A stretch of DNA of 64,000 bases from Chloracidobacterium sp. Its GTDB lineage: Bacteria; Acidobacteriota; Blastocatellia; Pyrinomonadales; Pyrinomonadaceae. Positions 8,853 through 18,169 of this stretch are shown here, piece after piece. The translations under genes were made by a program, and so were the position numbers. The notes below the pieces were generated by a model that worked only from the letters and a program-made list of their open reading frames with translations, was not told the DNA's origin and searched no databases. How positions within the stretch are numbered: the first letter of the stretch is position 1; each line of letters begins with the position of its first letter. The stretch lies in assembly GCA_016716305.1 (NCBI GenBank), contig JADJWP010000002.1, forward strand, positions 2,416,501 to 2,480,500, given 5' to 3'.

Positions 8853-9949
8853 ATGCCTCCTGATAAGATCGGCAGAAGTTCGTCCTCCGGCCGCTGCAAA
8901 GTCGGATAAACGGCCAAAGCCGAAAGGAGACGGTCGTTCTCGGCCGGCGTTCCGATGGTGATCCTCAGGCAGCCCTCGCACTGAGTGACGCGGCTGCGGT
9001 CGCGAACGACTATCTTCTGCTCGACAAGGTGCGAGTAGATCGCGGCGGCATCGGTCGTTCTTACCAAGAGAAAATTGGCATCGGAAGGAAACACCTCGTT
9101 GACGCAATCGAGCGAAGACAATGATCGGGCCATCCGGCGTCGTTCATTGATGATGTTCGCGATCGACGATTCAACCCTCTGCGTGAGTGAAAGCGAATCT
9201 GCGACCTCCGACTGGGCGATGCCGCTAACGTTATACGGCGGCTTTACCCGATCGAAGAGGCCGATCACCTCCCGGTTCGAAAATGCCATCCCCACACGGA
9301 GCCCGGCCATACCCCACGCCTTTGAGAATGTCTGAAGGACGACGATGTTCGGCAGCCGGCCGAGCTCGGCGATCATCGATGGTTCGTTTGCGAAATCGAT
9401 GTAAGCCTCGTCAATTACGACAATGCCGCTAAAGGCGCGGGCGATTTGCAGCACGTCGTCACGACGCATGAGGTTGCCGGTCGGATTGTTTGGCGAGCAG
9501 ATGAAAATGAGCTTTGACCGCTCGTTGGCCGCGGCAAGTATCGAGCCGGTATCGAGCTGAAAACTCCCGGTCAGGCCTACTTCCCGGACCGCAACGTCGT
9601 TGAGATCCGCAGACACCTGATACATGCCGTAGGTCGGAGGACAGATGATACATTCGTCGACTCCCGGCTCGCAAAAGATCCTGAACAGCAGATCGATCGC
9701 CTCGTCGCTTCCGTTCCCGATGAATATCTGGTCCGCAGCAACACCGCGCATCGCTGAGATCTTGTTTTTAAGGTCCGACTGACGAGGGTCGGGATAGCGA
9801 TTCCATCCGCCGCCCGCGGGCGATCCATAGGCGTTCTCATTCGCGTCGAGAAATACCTCGGCCTCACCTGCAAACTCTGATCGAGCGGATGAATATGGGC
9901 GCATCCGACGGACGTTCGGGCGGACCAAGCTGTTGAGGTCAAACATCAT
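8849..9949 (-). CDS. hisC: Histidinol-phosphate aminotransferase HisC
   Basis: PLP-dependent fold-type I aminotransferase that converts imidazole acetol phosphate to histidinol phosphate. About 366 residues. It shows [10 protein letters not shown] near the N-terminus, the cofactor-contacting [16 protein letters not shown], and the Schiff-base lysine in [13 protein letters not shown]. Two adjacent ATGs at 9949 and 9946 both fit a GGAGG lying 5 or 8 nt upstream. The longer frame further upstream reads into hisD and is not supported. The gene overlaps hisD by about 11 nt and hisB by 4 nt. Confidence 0.95.
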   Translation of the reverse strand: MMFDLNSLVRPNVRRMRPYSSARSEFAGEAEVFLDANENAYGSPAGGGWNRYPDPRQSDLKNKISAMRGVAADQIFIGNGSDEAIDLLFRIFCEPGVDECIICPPTYGMYQVSADLNDVAVREVGLTGSFQLDTGSILAAANERSKLIFICSPNNPTGNLMRRDDVLQIARAFSGIVVIDEAYIDFANEPSMIAELGRLPNIVVLQTFSKAWGMAGLRVGMAFSNREVIGLFDRVKPPYNVSGIAQSEVADSLSLTQRVESSIANIINERRRMARSLSSLDCVNEVFPSDANFLLVRTTDAAAIYSHLVEQKIVVRDRSRVTQCEGCLRITIGTPAENDRLLSALAVYPTLQRPEDELLPILSGGI

Positions 9950-11237
9950 TCTGCCCTCCGGATGCTGCGACACGAACCGAAGCGGCCCGGGCATGCGCCT
10001 CGAGGCCCTCGGCAGATGCCATTGTCTCGATCGTCGGAGCGAGGTTACGGATGCCTTCTTCGCTCAGCTTTTGATAGGTGATCGACTTTTTGAAACTTGA
10101 GACCGTGACGCCGCTATAGGACCTTGCGGCACCGCCCGTCGGAAGCGTGTGGTTCGTCCCAGAGGCGTAATCGCCGGCTGCTTCGCACGAAAAATTCCCG
10201 ATGAAGACCGAACCGGCGTTCGTGATCCGATCGGCGACCGCGCCGGCATCGTCCGTTGCAATGATGAGATGTTCCGCGGCATATTCATTCAGAAGTTCGA
10301 CGGCCGCATCGATCGATTCGACCAGGATCGCCTTCGAGTTTGCGATCGCCGCCATTGCCGTGTCCTTTCTCGGAAGCCTGACGATCTGGCTTTCCACCTC
10401 AGCGATGACGGATCTGATAACGCCGCGGTCCGTCGATACGAGCATCACTTGGCTGTCGGGGCCATGTTCGGCTTGCGACAGAAGATCGGCCGCAGCAAAC
10501 TCGGGCTTGCAGGTCGAATCGACAAGTACGGCAACCTCCGACGGGCCGGCAGGCATATCGATCGCGACGCCGGACCGCATGACCTGCAGCTTCGCTTCGG
10601 TGACGAACTGATTTCCGGGCCCAAATATCTTGTAGACACTCGGGACCGTCTCGGTACCATATGCCATTGCCGCTATTGCCTGCGCTCCGCCGATCTTGTA
10701 TACACGGTCGACGCCGCAGACCCTCGCGGCATAGAGGGTGGCTGGTTCGACCTTGCCGTTTTCGTTTGGCGGCGAGCACATTATCACTTCGTTACAGCCG
10801 GCCAGCTTTGCCGGTATCGCGAGCATTAGAACGGTAGAGAATAGCGGAGCGCTGCCGGCCGGGACATATAACCCGACCTTCTCGATAGGCAGGATCCGCC
10901 GCCAGCACAAAACGCCCCGCATCGTTTCAATCGGCTCGGGATCGCTCTCGGTCACCGCATGGAACCGACCAATATTCTCGATGGCGGTCGCGATGGCCGA
11001 TCTGAGCTCGGCGGATATCGCCGTTTCGGCTTCTGCAAACTCGTGTTCGGTCACCTCAAATTCATCTATCGAGTGACGGTCGAACTGTCGCGAGAAACGG
11101 CGCAGAGCATCGTCGCCGTTCTGGCGGACGTCGCCGATGATGCTCGCCACCGTCTCTTCGAGCATCTTTGTATCGAGAGACGGACGCCGAAGGAGATCGG
11201 CCCACGCATTTCGTTCCGGAAATTCTATGATCTGCAT
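9939..11237 (-). CDS. hisD: Histidinol dehydrogenase HisD
   Basis: Catalyses the last two oxidations, L-histidinol to L-histidine, with NAD and zinc. The 432-residue protein contains GLYVPAGSAPLFSTVLMLA, IFGPGNQFVTEAK and DMPAGPSEVAVLVD. A segment with SQAEHGPDSQ carries zinc- and catalysis-associated residues of the family, and near the C-terminus is SYSGVTVSSFKK. The ATG at 11237 gives MQIIEFPE and has an AGGTAAG-like site upstream. It is separated from hisG by only 5 nt, the only non-overlapping junction in the operon. Confidence 0.96.
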   Translation of the reverse strand: MQIIEFPERNAWADLLRRPSLDTKMLEETVASIIGDVRQNGDDALRRFSRQFDRHSIDEFEVTEHEFAEAETAISAELRSAIATAIENIGRFHAVTESDPEPIETMRGVLCWRRILPIEKVGLYVPAGSAPLFSTVLMLAIPAKLAGCNEVIMCSPPNENGKVEPATLYAARVCGVDRVYKIGGAQAIAAMAYGTETVPSVYKIFGPGNQFVTEAKLQVMRSGVAIDMPAGPSEVAVLVDSTCKPEFAAADLLSQAEHGPDSQVMLVSTDRGVIRSVIAEVESQIVRLPRKDTAMAAIANSKAILVESIDAAVELLNEYAAEHLIIATDDAGAVADRITNAGSVFIGNFSCEAAGDYASGTNHTLPTGGAARSYSGVTVSSFKKSITYQKLSEEGIRNLAPTIETMASAEGLEAHARAASVRVAASGGQNDV

Positions 11238-11242
11238 AGTTC

Positions 11243-12097
11243 TTACCTGATCATCTGATCGATCGAAAGCACCAGGATACCCTCGGCACCGGCCTGCTTC
11301 AGATTGCCGACGACTTCCCAAAAATCTTGTTCGCTGATCACCGAATGTAGCGAAACCCAGCCCGGCTCGGCCAGCGGCATGACGGTCGGGCTCTTGATGC
11401 CGGGCAACATCGCCGCGATCCGATCGACCTTTTCGGCCGGTGCGTTCAGCAGAATGTACTTGTTCTGGGTCGCGGCAAGAGCGCTCCGTATCCGAAATCG
11501 GATCTGCTCGAGAAGTTCGGCTGGTTCACCGCTAAGTCCGCGCCGTGCGATCAGGACCGCCTCAGAACGCATGACGACCTCGACCTCGCGAAGGCCGTTC
11601 GAAAAAAGCGTGCTGCCCGAACTGACAAGGTCACAAACGGCGTCGGCAAGACCGATCGAAGGTGCGATCTCGACCGACCCGCTGATCTGATGGATCTCGG
11701 CCTCGATCTTATGGGCTTTAAGATAGGCGCCGAGGGTTTCAGGGTAGCTGGTCGCGATACGCAGCCCGTTCATCGACTCGATGCCCGAGTAATCGACCGC
11801 TTTCGGCAAGGCAAGCGATAATCGGCACCGTCCAAACCCGAGCCGCTCTACGACATCGACGTTCTTTGGATGTTCTGCAAGAATGTTCTCGCCGCAGATG
11901 CCGATATCGGCAACGCCGTCCGCGACATAGTCGGGGATATCGTCGTCGCGGAGAAAGAAGAGTTCGAGGGGAAAGTCCTCGGCCTCGGCTCGGAGTTTTC
12001 CCTGGCCGTTGGAAAAGCCAATGCCGCATTTACGGAGGAGCGAGACCGAACCGTCAGCGAGCTTTCCTTGTTTCTGGAGTGCGATCTTCAATTTCAT
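11243..12097 (-). CDS. hisG: ATP phosphoribosyltransferase HisG, long form
   Basis: First committed step: condensation of ATP and PRPP. At 284 residues this is the long HisG type, with a C-terminal ACT-like regulatory domain (about residues 210-284, containing NKYILLNAPAEKVDRI) that binds histidine for feedback inhibition, so no HisZ partner is needed. The catalytic part begins MKLKIALQKQGKLADGS and includes DIGICGEN and the PRPP-binding region DAVCDLVSSGSTL. The ATG at 12097 fits homologues but has no purine-rich ribosome-binding site; it follows a TTTTT run. A TTG at 12139 would extend it by 14 residues but also lacks one. First structural gene after the leader. Confidence 0.95.
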   Translation of the reverse strand: MKLKIALQKQGKLADGSVSLLRKCGIGFSNGQGKLRAEAEDFPLELFFLRDDDIPDYVADGVADIGICGENILAEHPKNVDVVERLGFGRCRLSLALPKAVDYSGIESMNGLRIATSYPETLGAYLKAHKIEAEIHQISGSVEIAPSIGLADAVCDLVSSGSTLFSNGLREVEVVMRSEAVLIARRGLSGEPAELLEQIRFRIRSALAATQNKYILLNAPAEKVDRIAAMLPGIKSPTVMPLAEPGWVSLHSVISEQDFWEVVGNLKQAGAEGILVLSIDQMIR

Positions 12098-12103
12098 AAA
12101 GCT

Positions 12104-12148
12104 AAAAATGGCAACACGACGCCCTTGAAACTCTTTCAAGTTCGCGCC
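12104..12148 (-). promoter_or_regulatory. Candidate his attenuator / terminator just ahead of hisG
   Basis: Reading the minus strand toward hisG there is a 7-bp perfect inverted repeat (12140-12134 with 12130-12124, 3-nt loop). GTTGCC (12115-12110) follows, then A and five T (12108-12104) 7 nt before the hisG ATG. GTTGCC can pair locally with GGC/AAC in 12148-12140, skipping three bases, to give a terminator-like stem next to the T run. It can alternatively pair over 7 nt with GGCAACA (12214-12208) immediately after the His codons of the leader ORF. Mutually exclusive pairings of this kind are what attenuation needs, but I did this folding by eye. Confidence 0.45.
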
Positions 12149-12196
12149 GATCTAATGAAAACTGTCTTTCGTATGAGTTAGAAAACGAGATTCATA

Positions 12197-12283
12197 TCAC
12201 GCGCTGTTGTTGCCGTGATGATGATGGTGAAGAAGCGATGAATGGAACTGGCTAAAGTTCATCTTTAAGAACATTAATTGCAT
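12197..12283 (-). CDS. hisL: his operon leader peptide with five consecutive histidines
   Basis: A short ORF about 100 nt upstream of hisG on the same strand encodes up to 28 residues: MQLMFLKMNFSQFHSSLL, then HHHHH, then GNNSA and TGA. The five His codons at 12229-12215 (CAC CAT CAT CAT CAC) and one earlier His are exactly the composition of a His-sensing leader; E. coli HisL has seven. Possible starts are ATG at 12283 (GAG 7 nt upstream), 12274 or 12262. Ribosome stalling at these codons when charged tRNA-His is scarce would favour an alternative fold of the downstream region and read-through into hisG. The mechanism is established in enterobacteria and inferred here from position and composition. 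Confidence 0.75.
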   Translation of the reverse strand: MQLMFLKMNFSQFHSSLLHHHHHGNNSA

Positions 12284-12344
12284 ATCGCATCTCGATTGGC
12301 AAGCCGGCCGCTTTGATCTTTGTGGTAAAATATCGACCGATACT

Positions 12345-12572
12345 ATGGAATCAGAGCAAACAGCCGAGGTGCTGCACGAATTTGGAAAGCGCATCCAGCG
12401 CTGTTACGGCTGCTTCATCGCATATCATCTGAAAGACATGTACCTCGGTGAAGACGTGACGTTCTTTTGCGAACACTGCAAGGACGAGACGATGTTTCAT
12501 TTCGACGAATTTTCGAGGCTTTTGGATCTCTCGAAGTTGAAAGAGGTCGCCGACGAGGAGCATCACCACTAG
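12345..12572 (+). CDS. Small zinc-ribbon-like protein, unknown function
   Basis: Not recognised. The 75-residue protein has two paired cysteines, CYGC near residue 20 and CEHC near residue 43, an arrangement typical of a small zinc ribbon. It ends in an acidic, helical tail with EEHHH. It is divergent from the his operon and separated by about 4 nt from the FHA protein gene downstream, suggesting an operon with it. No obvious Shine-Dalgarno sequence precedes the ATG; TAAAAT at 12326-12331 could be a -10 box. Confidence 0.65.
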   Translation: MESEQTAEVLHEFGKRIQRCYGCFIAYHLKDMYLGEDVTFFCEHCKDETMFHFDEFSRLLDLSKLKEVADEEHHH

Positions 12573-12576
12573 GGAC

Positions 12577-14169
12577 GTGAACTTCAAACTACAGATCAAG
12601 AGCAATTACGATTCCCGAACCGTCGACGTTCGAGACGAGATCTCGATCGGTCGGGCCGATGCGGCCGATATCGTACTTGATGATTCGGGCCTTTCGCGCG
12701 TCAATACGACGTTCTTTATTGACGAAGGCGAATTGTGGGTTGCCGATGAGAACTCGACCAACGGCACATTCGTTAATGGCGAACGCGTTTCGGGCAAGCC
12801 GCGTCTGCTCCGCGACGGTGATTCGCTAACGATCGGCAGCAGCACGACGATACGCGTCGAAACCGACGAGGGTTCGCGGCAGAGCCCTCAGACGAGCGGG
12901 CCCGAACCGATCGCGGCTCGGCCGGCGGTTCGCCAGACTCCGTCGGTTCCGTCCGCAACGCCGTCGAATGCACCGCAGCCGGCGTCCGGATCCGAGGGCA
13001 TTCCGATGGTCGTAATTGCGGCTGCGATCATGACGGTCGTCATTCTGCTGTTTGGCGGGATCGCCTTCGTGGTCGTATCGCAAATGGACTCATCACCCGG
13101 CACGGGTGCGAATAACCGCAACTTGCCGCAAATGACCGCTGCAGCGATGATCCCGATCCGTGTCATCGATCCACTGGGCGGCGAGGACGAAGACGACCTT
13201 GATGACCTGATAGCCTCATGGGAGGTCGCCGAAGAAGAATTAAAGGCCGGCGACGTTGCCGACATTTCCGGTGCAGCCGTCGAAGATAAGGACTTCGACC
13301 TGAACGTTTCTGCGACATTCCTTGCTGAACGACAAAGGCTTGCTTTCGAACCAAGGCCGGGAGAAGGAGGGATCAGGCCGGCCGGCCTGAACGTTCCGAA
13401 GGAACTCTTTGGCGACGGTGTGATAAAGCAAAAGCAAAAGCTTGCGCAGATGAACAGCAGCGGTTATCGACAGCCGATGGATTTTGCCGACCTTGCCGAA
13501 AAACGCTTGAGCGGCGATCTGCTCGAGATGCCGATGGCTACCGAGAGTTTTTACCTCGATGTCGGCGGCTCGGCTCAAGACAAGGTCTTTTCGTCGTTCA
13601 GCTTTCAGTCGGGCGTGGCCGACATTGTTCCGGGCCATCCGAAGTTTGATGTTCTCAAGCGCATCGCCGACAATTTTGCCGGTCAGAAATACGATCTGAA
13701 CAACGCGGGCGACCGAAAACAGATGCGCCGGCGGCTCTTGCGAATGTTTCAGCCGCGAGCGAAACCCATATTGAAGGAACTCGCCGATGCCTACTTTCTA
13801 CGTTTTCGGCGGCCGCTCCGCGTGACGTCGCTTACGCGGTCGATGGATTATCAGATATTGCTCAACTCGAACAACGCCAACTCATTCAAGGTTCGCGGCG
13901 AAGGTTCGCTGCCGCCGCACACATCGGGCTGCGCATTCGACCTTGCCCGTAAGCACATGCCCGTCGACGAGCAGAACTTCGTAATGGCCAAACTCGCCGA
14001 AATGGAACGCGACGGTAAGCTCGACGCCTTGATCGAATACGGCGCTAACGCTTGCTTTCACGTCTTTATCTATCACGACGGCAACCCGCCGAGAGCGTTG
14101 AACCTGGGACAAATGGAATATGAGACGTTTCCGTTCCTTGCCGGAATTCGCCTGAACACCTCGCATTGA
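12577..14169 (+). CDS. FHA-domain membrane protein with C-terminal DUF5715-like domain
   Basis: 530 residues starting at GTG. Residues 1 to about 95 are a forkhead-associated domain, with the phosphothreonine-binding landmarks IGRADAADIVL, SR and ENSTNGTFVNG, which normally recognises phosphothreonine on partner proteins. A Pro/Ser-rich linker (about 95-140) leads to one transmembrane helix (about 143-168, MVVIAAAIMTVVILLFGGIA). The rest is predicted outside the membrane. The last 190 residues contain RVTSLTRSMDYQ, HTSGCAFDLARK and a closing ACFHVFI, resembling the DUF5715/peptidoglycan-hydrolase-like fold (H, D and H placed as in M15-type metallopeptidases). Such a layout would join an intracellular phospho-sensor to a periplasmic domain. 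The function is inferred. Confidence 0.75.
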   Translation: MNFKLQIKSNYDSRTVDVRDEISIGRADAADIVLDDSGLSRVNTTFFIDEGELWVADENSTNGTFVNGERVSGKPRLLRDGDSLTIGSSTTIRVETDEGSRQSPQTSGPEPIAARPAVRQTPSVPSATPSNAPQPASGSEGIPMVVIAAAIMTVVILLFGGIAFVVVSQMDSSPGTGANNRNLPQMTAAAMIPIRVIDPLGGEDEDDLDDLIASWEVAEEELKAGDVADISGAAVEDKDFDLNVSATFLAERQRLAFEPRPGEGGIRPAGLNVPKELFGDGVIKQKQKLAQMNSSGYRQPMDFADLAEKRLSGDLLEMPMATESFYLDVGGSAQDKVFSSFSFQSGVADIVPGHPKFDVLKRIADNFAGQKYDLNNAGDRKQMRRRLLRMFQPRAKPILKELADAYFLRFRRPLRVTSLTRSMDYQILLNSNNANSFKVRGEGSLPPHTSGCAFDLARKHMPVDEQNFVMAKLAEMERDGKLDALIEYGANACFHVFIYHDGNPPRALNLGQMEYETFPFLAGIRLNTSH

Positions 14170-14219
14170 ACCACAGTCTGTGGACTTTCGCCGTTTCTCT
14201 TTTTACACTCGAAACATAA

Positions 14220-17200
14220 GTGGAAGAGAACTCGGCAAACAAAAGCTCATTTACCGAATTGGCCGCACGGCTCGGGCGCCTGCCGGCCGAAAAGAAGAGG
14301 GCCGCAATCGAAGTAAGCGCGGCTCTAGCAGGTGTAAGCCTTCGCGTCAGCCGCGATTTCGTCGAGGCCGTACCAAAAGCATCGAAGGTCTTGTCGGCAG
14401 ATGACCTGCGTTTGTGGGGCGAACTTGGCCGCCGACTCGCGATGGGCAATGCTGAAACGGGCTCACAGTTCTTTGCCGAGGGCGTTGCAGGCCTTTCGAA
14501 TGTTCCTCACGATGCCCGCGGCCTTGTCTTTCAGGTTTGCACGCGGCAGCTCGTTCTCTCAAGTTCGATCGCCTTAGAGACGTTTCGCCTGGTACCTCAA
14601 CTGGCGAAAGAGATCGGGAATGATCACCTGCTCCATCAGATCCTCGATCTTGCCGTGAATATCGCGAACCGTTCGGCCAAACACAGTTCGGATTTTCTTA
14701 AACAAACACCTCCGGTGGCGTCGGCGATCGCGCAGTTCGGGACCGATCGCGATAGCGTCGCGGCTTCGGTCGTAGCCTTGGCCGCGGAATTCGCGAACAG
14801 GACCGGCGGAATGACCGCTGACCTGTGGTCAAATCTGCCATCGGCTCTCGAAGCCCTGTCGGCAGAGAATGCGGTGAAGCTGGCGCAGCGGTCGGCGCAG
14901 TTTCTTGAACACGGCGGAAGCGTGACGCTCCATTTCGTATCGGCAGGCAGCGACGTTCTCAGGCAGGCCGAGACGGTATTTGACGACTGGTGCGGCGTCC
15001 TGGCAAAGATCGCGAAAAGCGGGAATGCGGTGTTGATCGCATTTCTTCGTGCGTCGCCAAAGTTCTTCCGCCAGATCTCGGCGATGAAACTGGAAGGTGA
15101 GGATGTCGGGAGCGTAAAGACGGCCGCGATCAGACGCGTTCTGCGGCTTGCCGGTGAGATCGCTGACGCGGACGCCGAAAGCGCTCTTGCGGCATTCCGA
15201 TCCTCTGCCGCCGCTCTTCGGCGTGTCTCGCTCGATCAATACGAGCAATGGATCGCCGCCGGACTCGACGAAATGCGCGACGAGCCGGCAAAGGCCCGAC
15301 GCAGTTATTTCGCACTCGAGACACGGCTTTCGAACGACCGGCTGCAGCAAACGCGGACCGGCCTTCATCTCGAAGAGGTACAGCACATCCTTCGGCTCTA
15401 CGTCGAGGCTTTGACCGGACACGAGGTCGAGATTGCGCCGCAGACGTCAATGCCGCAGGAATCGCGGATCGGCGACGGAAAAACGGTCTATCTGCCAAAT
15501 AATATCGCGGAATTCGACACCGAGGAGATGGACTTCAGGCTCTATAAAGTTCTGGCGGCATACGGTGCTGGGCAAATAGAATTCGGCACATTCGCGACCG
15601 ACTCGGTCGAACTCAAGGCCGCCTTTAGCGAACTTGCGGAGCTCTATTCGGCGACCGCTGAGCAGACCGATGCGTTTTCGCTTGCCGGTTACATCGAAGA
15701 CGTCCAAAAGGGCGATCAGGCACTTTCCGACGCTGAACTCCGCGAAGAGATCAAACGTCGCCGGCGGTCGATGCCAAAGGGTTCTGACTATCGCGCCGTC
15801 CTGCAGATCTTTCCTGAGCCGCGGCTGGCGCGAAAGATCTTTACGACCATGGAGAACGCCCGGATCGACGGCCTGCTGCGGAGCAGTTATCACGGGTTGC
15901 GAAAGGACCTCGACCTAATGCAGCAGTTGCTGCGAAAGAACCGGCCGTTCATTTTCGACGTCCCGTTTCACCAGGTTCCTTTCGAATTGCTGTTCCAGAT
16001 CACGCTTTGCGGCGGGGCAACCGACGATGCACGCAACTTCTACGGCCAGATCGTCTCTGAGATCGAGACCGTTATCGAAAAGCATCTGTTGAGCAGAAGC
16101 GGCTCGGAACTCAGGCCAACGGTCGCCGATTCGTTGTTTGCCGCAAGCCGCGTCTATAACCTGTTTCAGAACATCACGCCTGAGCAAACGCAAGAGGCCG
16201 AGAACGACGACCAGGAAGAAAGCAGCGAATTTGCCTACGAAAGCGAAAATACTGAAGAAGCCGTAGTTGAGGAGAGCGCAAAGCGCGAAGAAAGGCCGCA
16301 GACGATGCAGGACCTGCGTGACCTCTTTAACGCCTGGAACTCTGACGAAGACGACGGCGAGCCGGACGACCTGCAGGGCTCGGAGGCGTGGTCGCATAAC
16401 GAAATGCCCGAGCAGCCGCTCGAGGCAGGCGACGAAGCGTTCGCATACGACGAATGGGACCGCGAACTGAACGATTACCGCGTCGGCTGGAGCCGTGTCA
16501 TCGAAAAGCGTGTGAAACTCGGCGACCGCAATTTTGTCGAGCTTGCGAGGTCGCGATATCGGGGGGTCATTTCGTCGGTCCGCCATCAGTTTCAGTTGAT
16601 GAAACCCGAAAATCTGACCAAGATCAACCGCGAGATCGACGGCGAGGATTACGACCTCAACGCACTGGTCGATCTCGTCATCGACCGTCGGGCCGACGGT
16701 CGGCAATCGGAGAACATCTATACCAAACGGCTAAGGCGACAACGCGACGTAGCCGTCTCGCTTCTTCTCGACCAATCGTCATCGACCGCGAGGACAATTA
16801 CGCGAAACCCGCTCCAGCCGTATACCTATCCCGGGCGGCGGATAATCGAGATCGAAAAAGAAGGCCTCGTCCTGATGAGCGAGGCTCTCGAAGCGGTCGG
16901 CGACGTGTATTCGATAAACGGTTTTACAAGCGAAGGCCGGCGCAACGTGAAGTTCTACGTCGTTAAGGATTTTGACGAGAAATACTCTGAGGAAACCGAA
17001 AAGCGTATCGGCGGCATCACGTTCCAGAACAACACGCGGCTCGGTGCCGCTATTCGCCATGCGGCGCACAAGCTTTTGCGACAGGAAAATCGAACGAAGC
17101 TGCTGATAATTCTGACCGACGGCCGGCCCTACGACCACGACTACGGCGACGCCCGCTATGCCCGCGAGGATGTTCGCGAAGCTTTGATCGAAGCCAAAAC

Positions 17201-17351
17201 GCACGGCATCACGCCCTTTTGCATCACCATCGACCGCGAATCCGAGGCCGAACTTCGCGACCTTTATGGCGACGTCGGCTATACCATCATCGACGACGTT
17301 TTGAGCCTGCCGGAACGAATGCCCAATATTTATCGGAGACTGACAAGCTAA
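14220..17351 (+). CDS. NorD/CbbO-like VWA-domain protein
   Basis: 1043 residues starting at GTG. The C-terminal 200 residues are a von Willebrand A domain with a MIDAS motif DQSSST at about residue 850, a threonine loop and [18 protein letters not shown], matching the NorD/CbbO family. These proteins act as substrate adaptors of MoxR-type AAA+ ATPases that insert metals or remodel enzymes (NorQ/NorD for nitric oxide reductase, CbbQ/CbbO for Rubisco). The N-terminal 370 residues are alpha-helical repeats, and an acidic segment (about 655-760, many E and D) precedes the VWA domain. No MoxR gene, nor any norB or cbb gene, is in this window, so the client is unknown. The 3' end overlaps the convergent VIT1-type gene by 4 nt. 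Confidence 0.82.
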   Translation: MEENSANKSSFTELAARLGRLPAEKKRAAIEVSAALAGVSLRVSRDFVEAVPKASKVLSADDLRLWGELGRRLAMGNAETGSQFFAEGVAGLSNVPHDARGLVFQVCTRQLVLSSSIALETFRLVPQLAKEIGNDHLLHQILDLAVNIANRSAKHSSDFLKQTPPVASAIAQFGTDRDSVAASVVALAAEFANRTGGMTADLWSNLPSALEALSAENAVKLAQRSAQFLEHGGSVTLHFVSAGSDVLRQAETVFDDWCGVLAKIAKSGNAVLIAFLRASPKFFRQISAMKLEGEDVGSVKTAAIRRVLRLAGEIADADAESALAAFRSSAAALRRVSLDQYEQWIAAGLDEMRDEPAKARRSYFALETRLSNDRLQQTRTGLHLEEVQHILRLYVEALTGHEVEIAPQTSMPQESRIGDGKTVYLPNNIAEFDTEEMDFRLYKVLAAYGAGQIEFGTFATDSVELKAAFSELAELYSATAEQTDAFSLAGYIEDVQKGDQALSDAELREEIKRRRRSMPKGSDYRAVLQIFPEPRLARKIFTTMENARIDGLLRSSYHGLRKDLDLMQQLLRKNRPFIFDVPFHQVPFELLFQITLCGGATDDARNFYGQIVSEIETVIEKHLLSRSGSELRPTVADSLFAASRVYNLFQNITPEQTQEAENDDQEESSEFAYESENTEEAVVEESAKREERPQTMQDLRDLFNAWNSDEDDGEPDDLQGSEAWSHNEMPEQPLEAGDEAFAYDEWDRELNDYRVGWSRVIEKRVKLGDRNFVELARSRYRGVISSVRHQFQLMKPENLTKINREIDGEDYDLNALVDLVIDRRADGRQSENIYTKRLRRQRDVAVSLLLDQSSSTARTITRNPLQPYTYPGRRIIEIEKEGLVLMSEALEAVGDVYSINGFTSEGRRNVKFYVVKDFDEKYSEETEKRIGGITFQNNTRLGAAIRHAAHKLLRQENRTKLLIILTDGRPYDHDYGDARYAREDVREALIEAKTHGITPFCITIDRESEAELRDLYGDVGYTIIDDVLSLPERMPNIYRRLTS

Positions 17352-18076
17352 ACACCGTCGGCAATTCCTTTCAGCAGAACACCGACACCGTAAGCGAGTC
17401 CGGCGGCGAGGGCACCGACAAGAAGGGTTTCGAGGCCGGAGCGCAGCCACCCGGTCGTTGACCAACGGCTTTTGAACGAGCCGATCAGAAAGAAGGTGAT
17501 ACCCGTCATAACGCAGGCGACGAGGAACGACGATCCCCAGCCGAACAGATACGGGATCAGGGGAACAAGTCCGCAAACGATGAAGGCGCTGAAGGTGCTG
17601 CCGGCGGCAAGCCACGGCGACCGTATCTCGGAGGGCAGACCGTATTCTTCCATCAGCATCGTCCTTACCCACCGGTCATTGTCCGATGTGATCAGCTCTA
17701 CCGCCTTTTCGAGCTCTTCGCCCTCAAATCCCTTTTCACGATAGATCTGTCTGATCTCTTCACGCTCGCCTTCTGGTGCGACCTCAATGTGGCGGTATTC
17801 GATCTTTTCAAGCCGGCGGTAATCGTCGATCTCGGCCCTTGTCCCGAGAAAATTGCTTGCCGCCATTGAAAAGCCGTCGGCGACTAGATTTGCGAAGCCG
17901 AGGATCAAAACGACCTTGGTCGAGAGTTCAGCACCGGCAACGCCCGAGACGACGGCGAACGTCGTGACAGCGCCGTCAACGCCGCCGTAAATGAAATCTC
18001 GAATATAGTTGTGGTTTGACGCAGCGATCCGCGCCGCTATCGCTTCGTGTGTGTGATCGTGCTCCAGATCTGACAT
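17348..18076 (-). CDS. VIT1/CCC1-family transporter (iron/manganese)
   Basis: 242-residue membrane protein. After a His-rich N-terminus ([11 protein letters not shown]) comes the family signature [23 protein letters not shown] and helix 2 ([20 protein letters not shown]). A charged cytoplasmic helical domain, [20 protein letters not shown], follows, then three more hydrophobic segments. Vacuolar iron transporter homologues move Fe(II) or Mn(II) out of the cytosol; substrate here is inferred. The frame is open further upstream through the tRNA gene, but that extension would translate the tRNA complement; the ATG at 18076 begins the conserved part. Confidence 0.88.
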   Translation of the reverse strand: MSDLEHDHTHEAIAARIAASNHNYIRDFIYGGVDGAVTTFAVVSGVAGAELSTKVVLILGFANLVADGFSMAASNFLGTRAEIDDYRRLEKIEYRHIEVAPEGEREEIRQIYREKGFEGEELEKAVELITSDNDRWVRTMLMEEYGLPSEIRSPWLAAGSTFSAFIVCGLVPLIPYLFGWGSSFLVACVMTGITFFLIGSFKSRWSTTGWLRSGLETLLVGALAAGLAYGVGVLLKGIADGV

Positions 18077-18121
18077 TGCCGCATCATAACCTATTTCGTG
18101 CCGATGCAGTTCGGTTTGGCA

Positions 18122-18161
18122 GATCAAAAAACAAAAGAGACGGCCGATATCAGCCGTCTCT
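18122..18161 (-). terminator. Intrinsic terminator of tRNA-Met
   Basis: A perfect 9-bp stem AGAGACGGC/GCCGTCTCT (arms 18153-18161 and 18136-18144, 8-nt loop) is followed on the minus strand by TTTTGTTTTTTG. It begins 9 nt after the tRNA CCA end, so it ends the tRNA transcript before the VIT1-type gene. Confidence 0.85.
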
Positions 18162-18169
18162 CCAAAATG

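Noticed and set aside
8853..9107. N-terminal extension of HisB
   Set aside because: The additional residues come from hisC sequence; the HAD domain starts exactly at ATG 8852, which overlaps the hisC stop.
15915..17672. Two long antisense frames within the NorD-like gene
   Set aside because: The sense strand encodes a complete VWA domain with MIDAS motif, so the opposite frames have no independent support.
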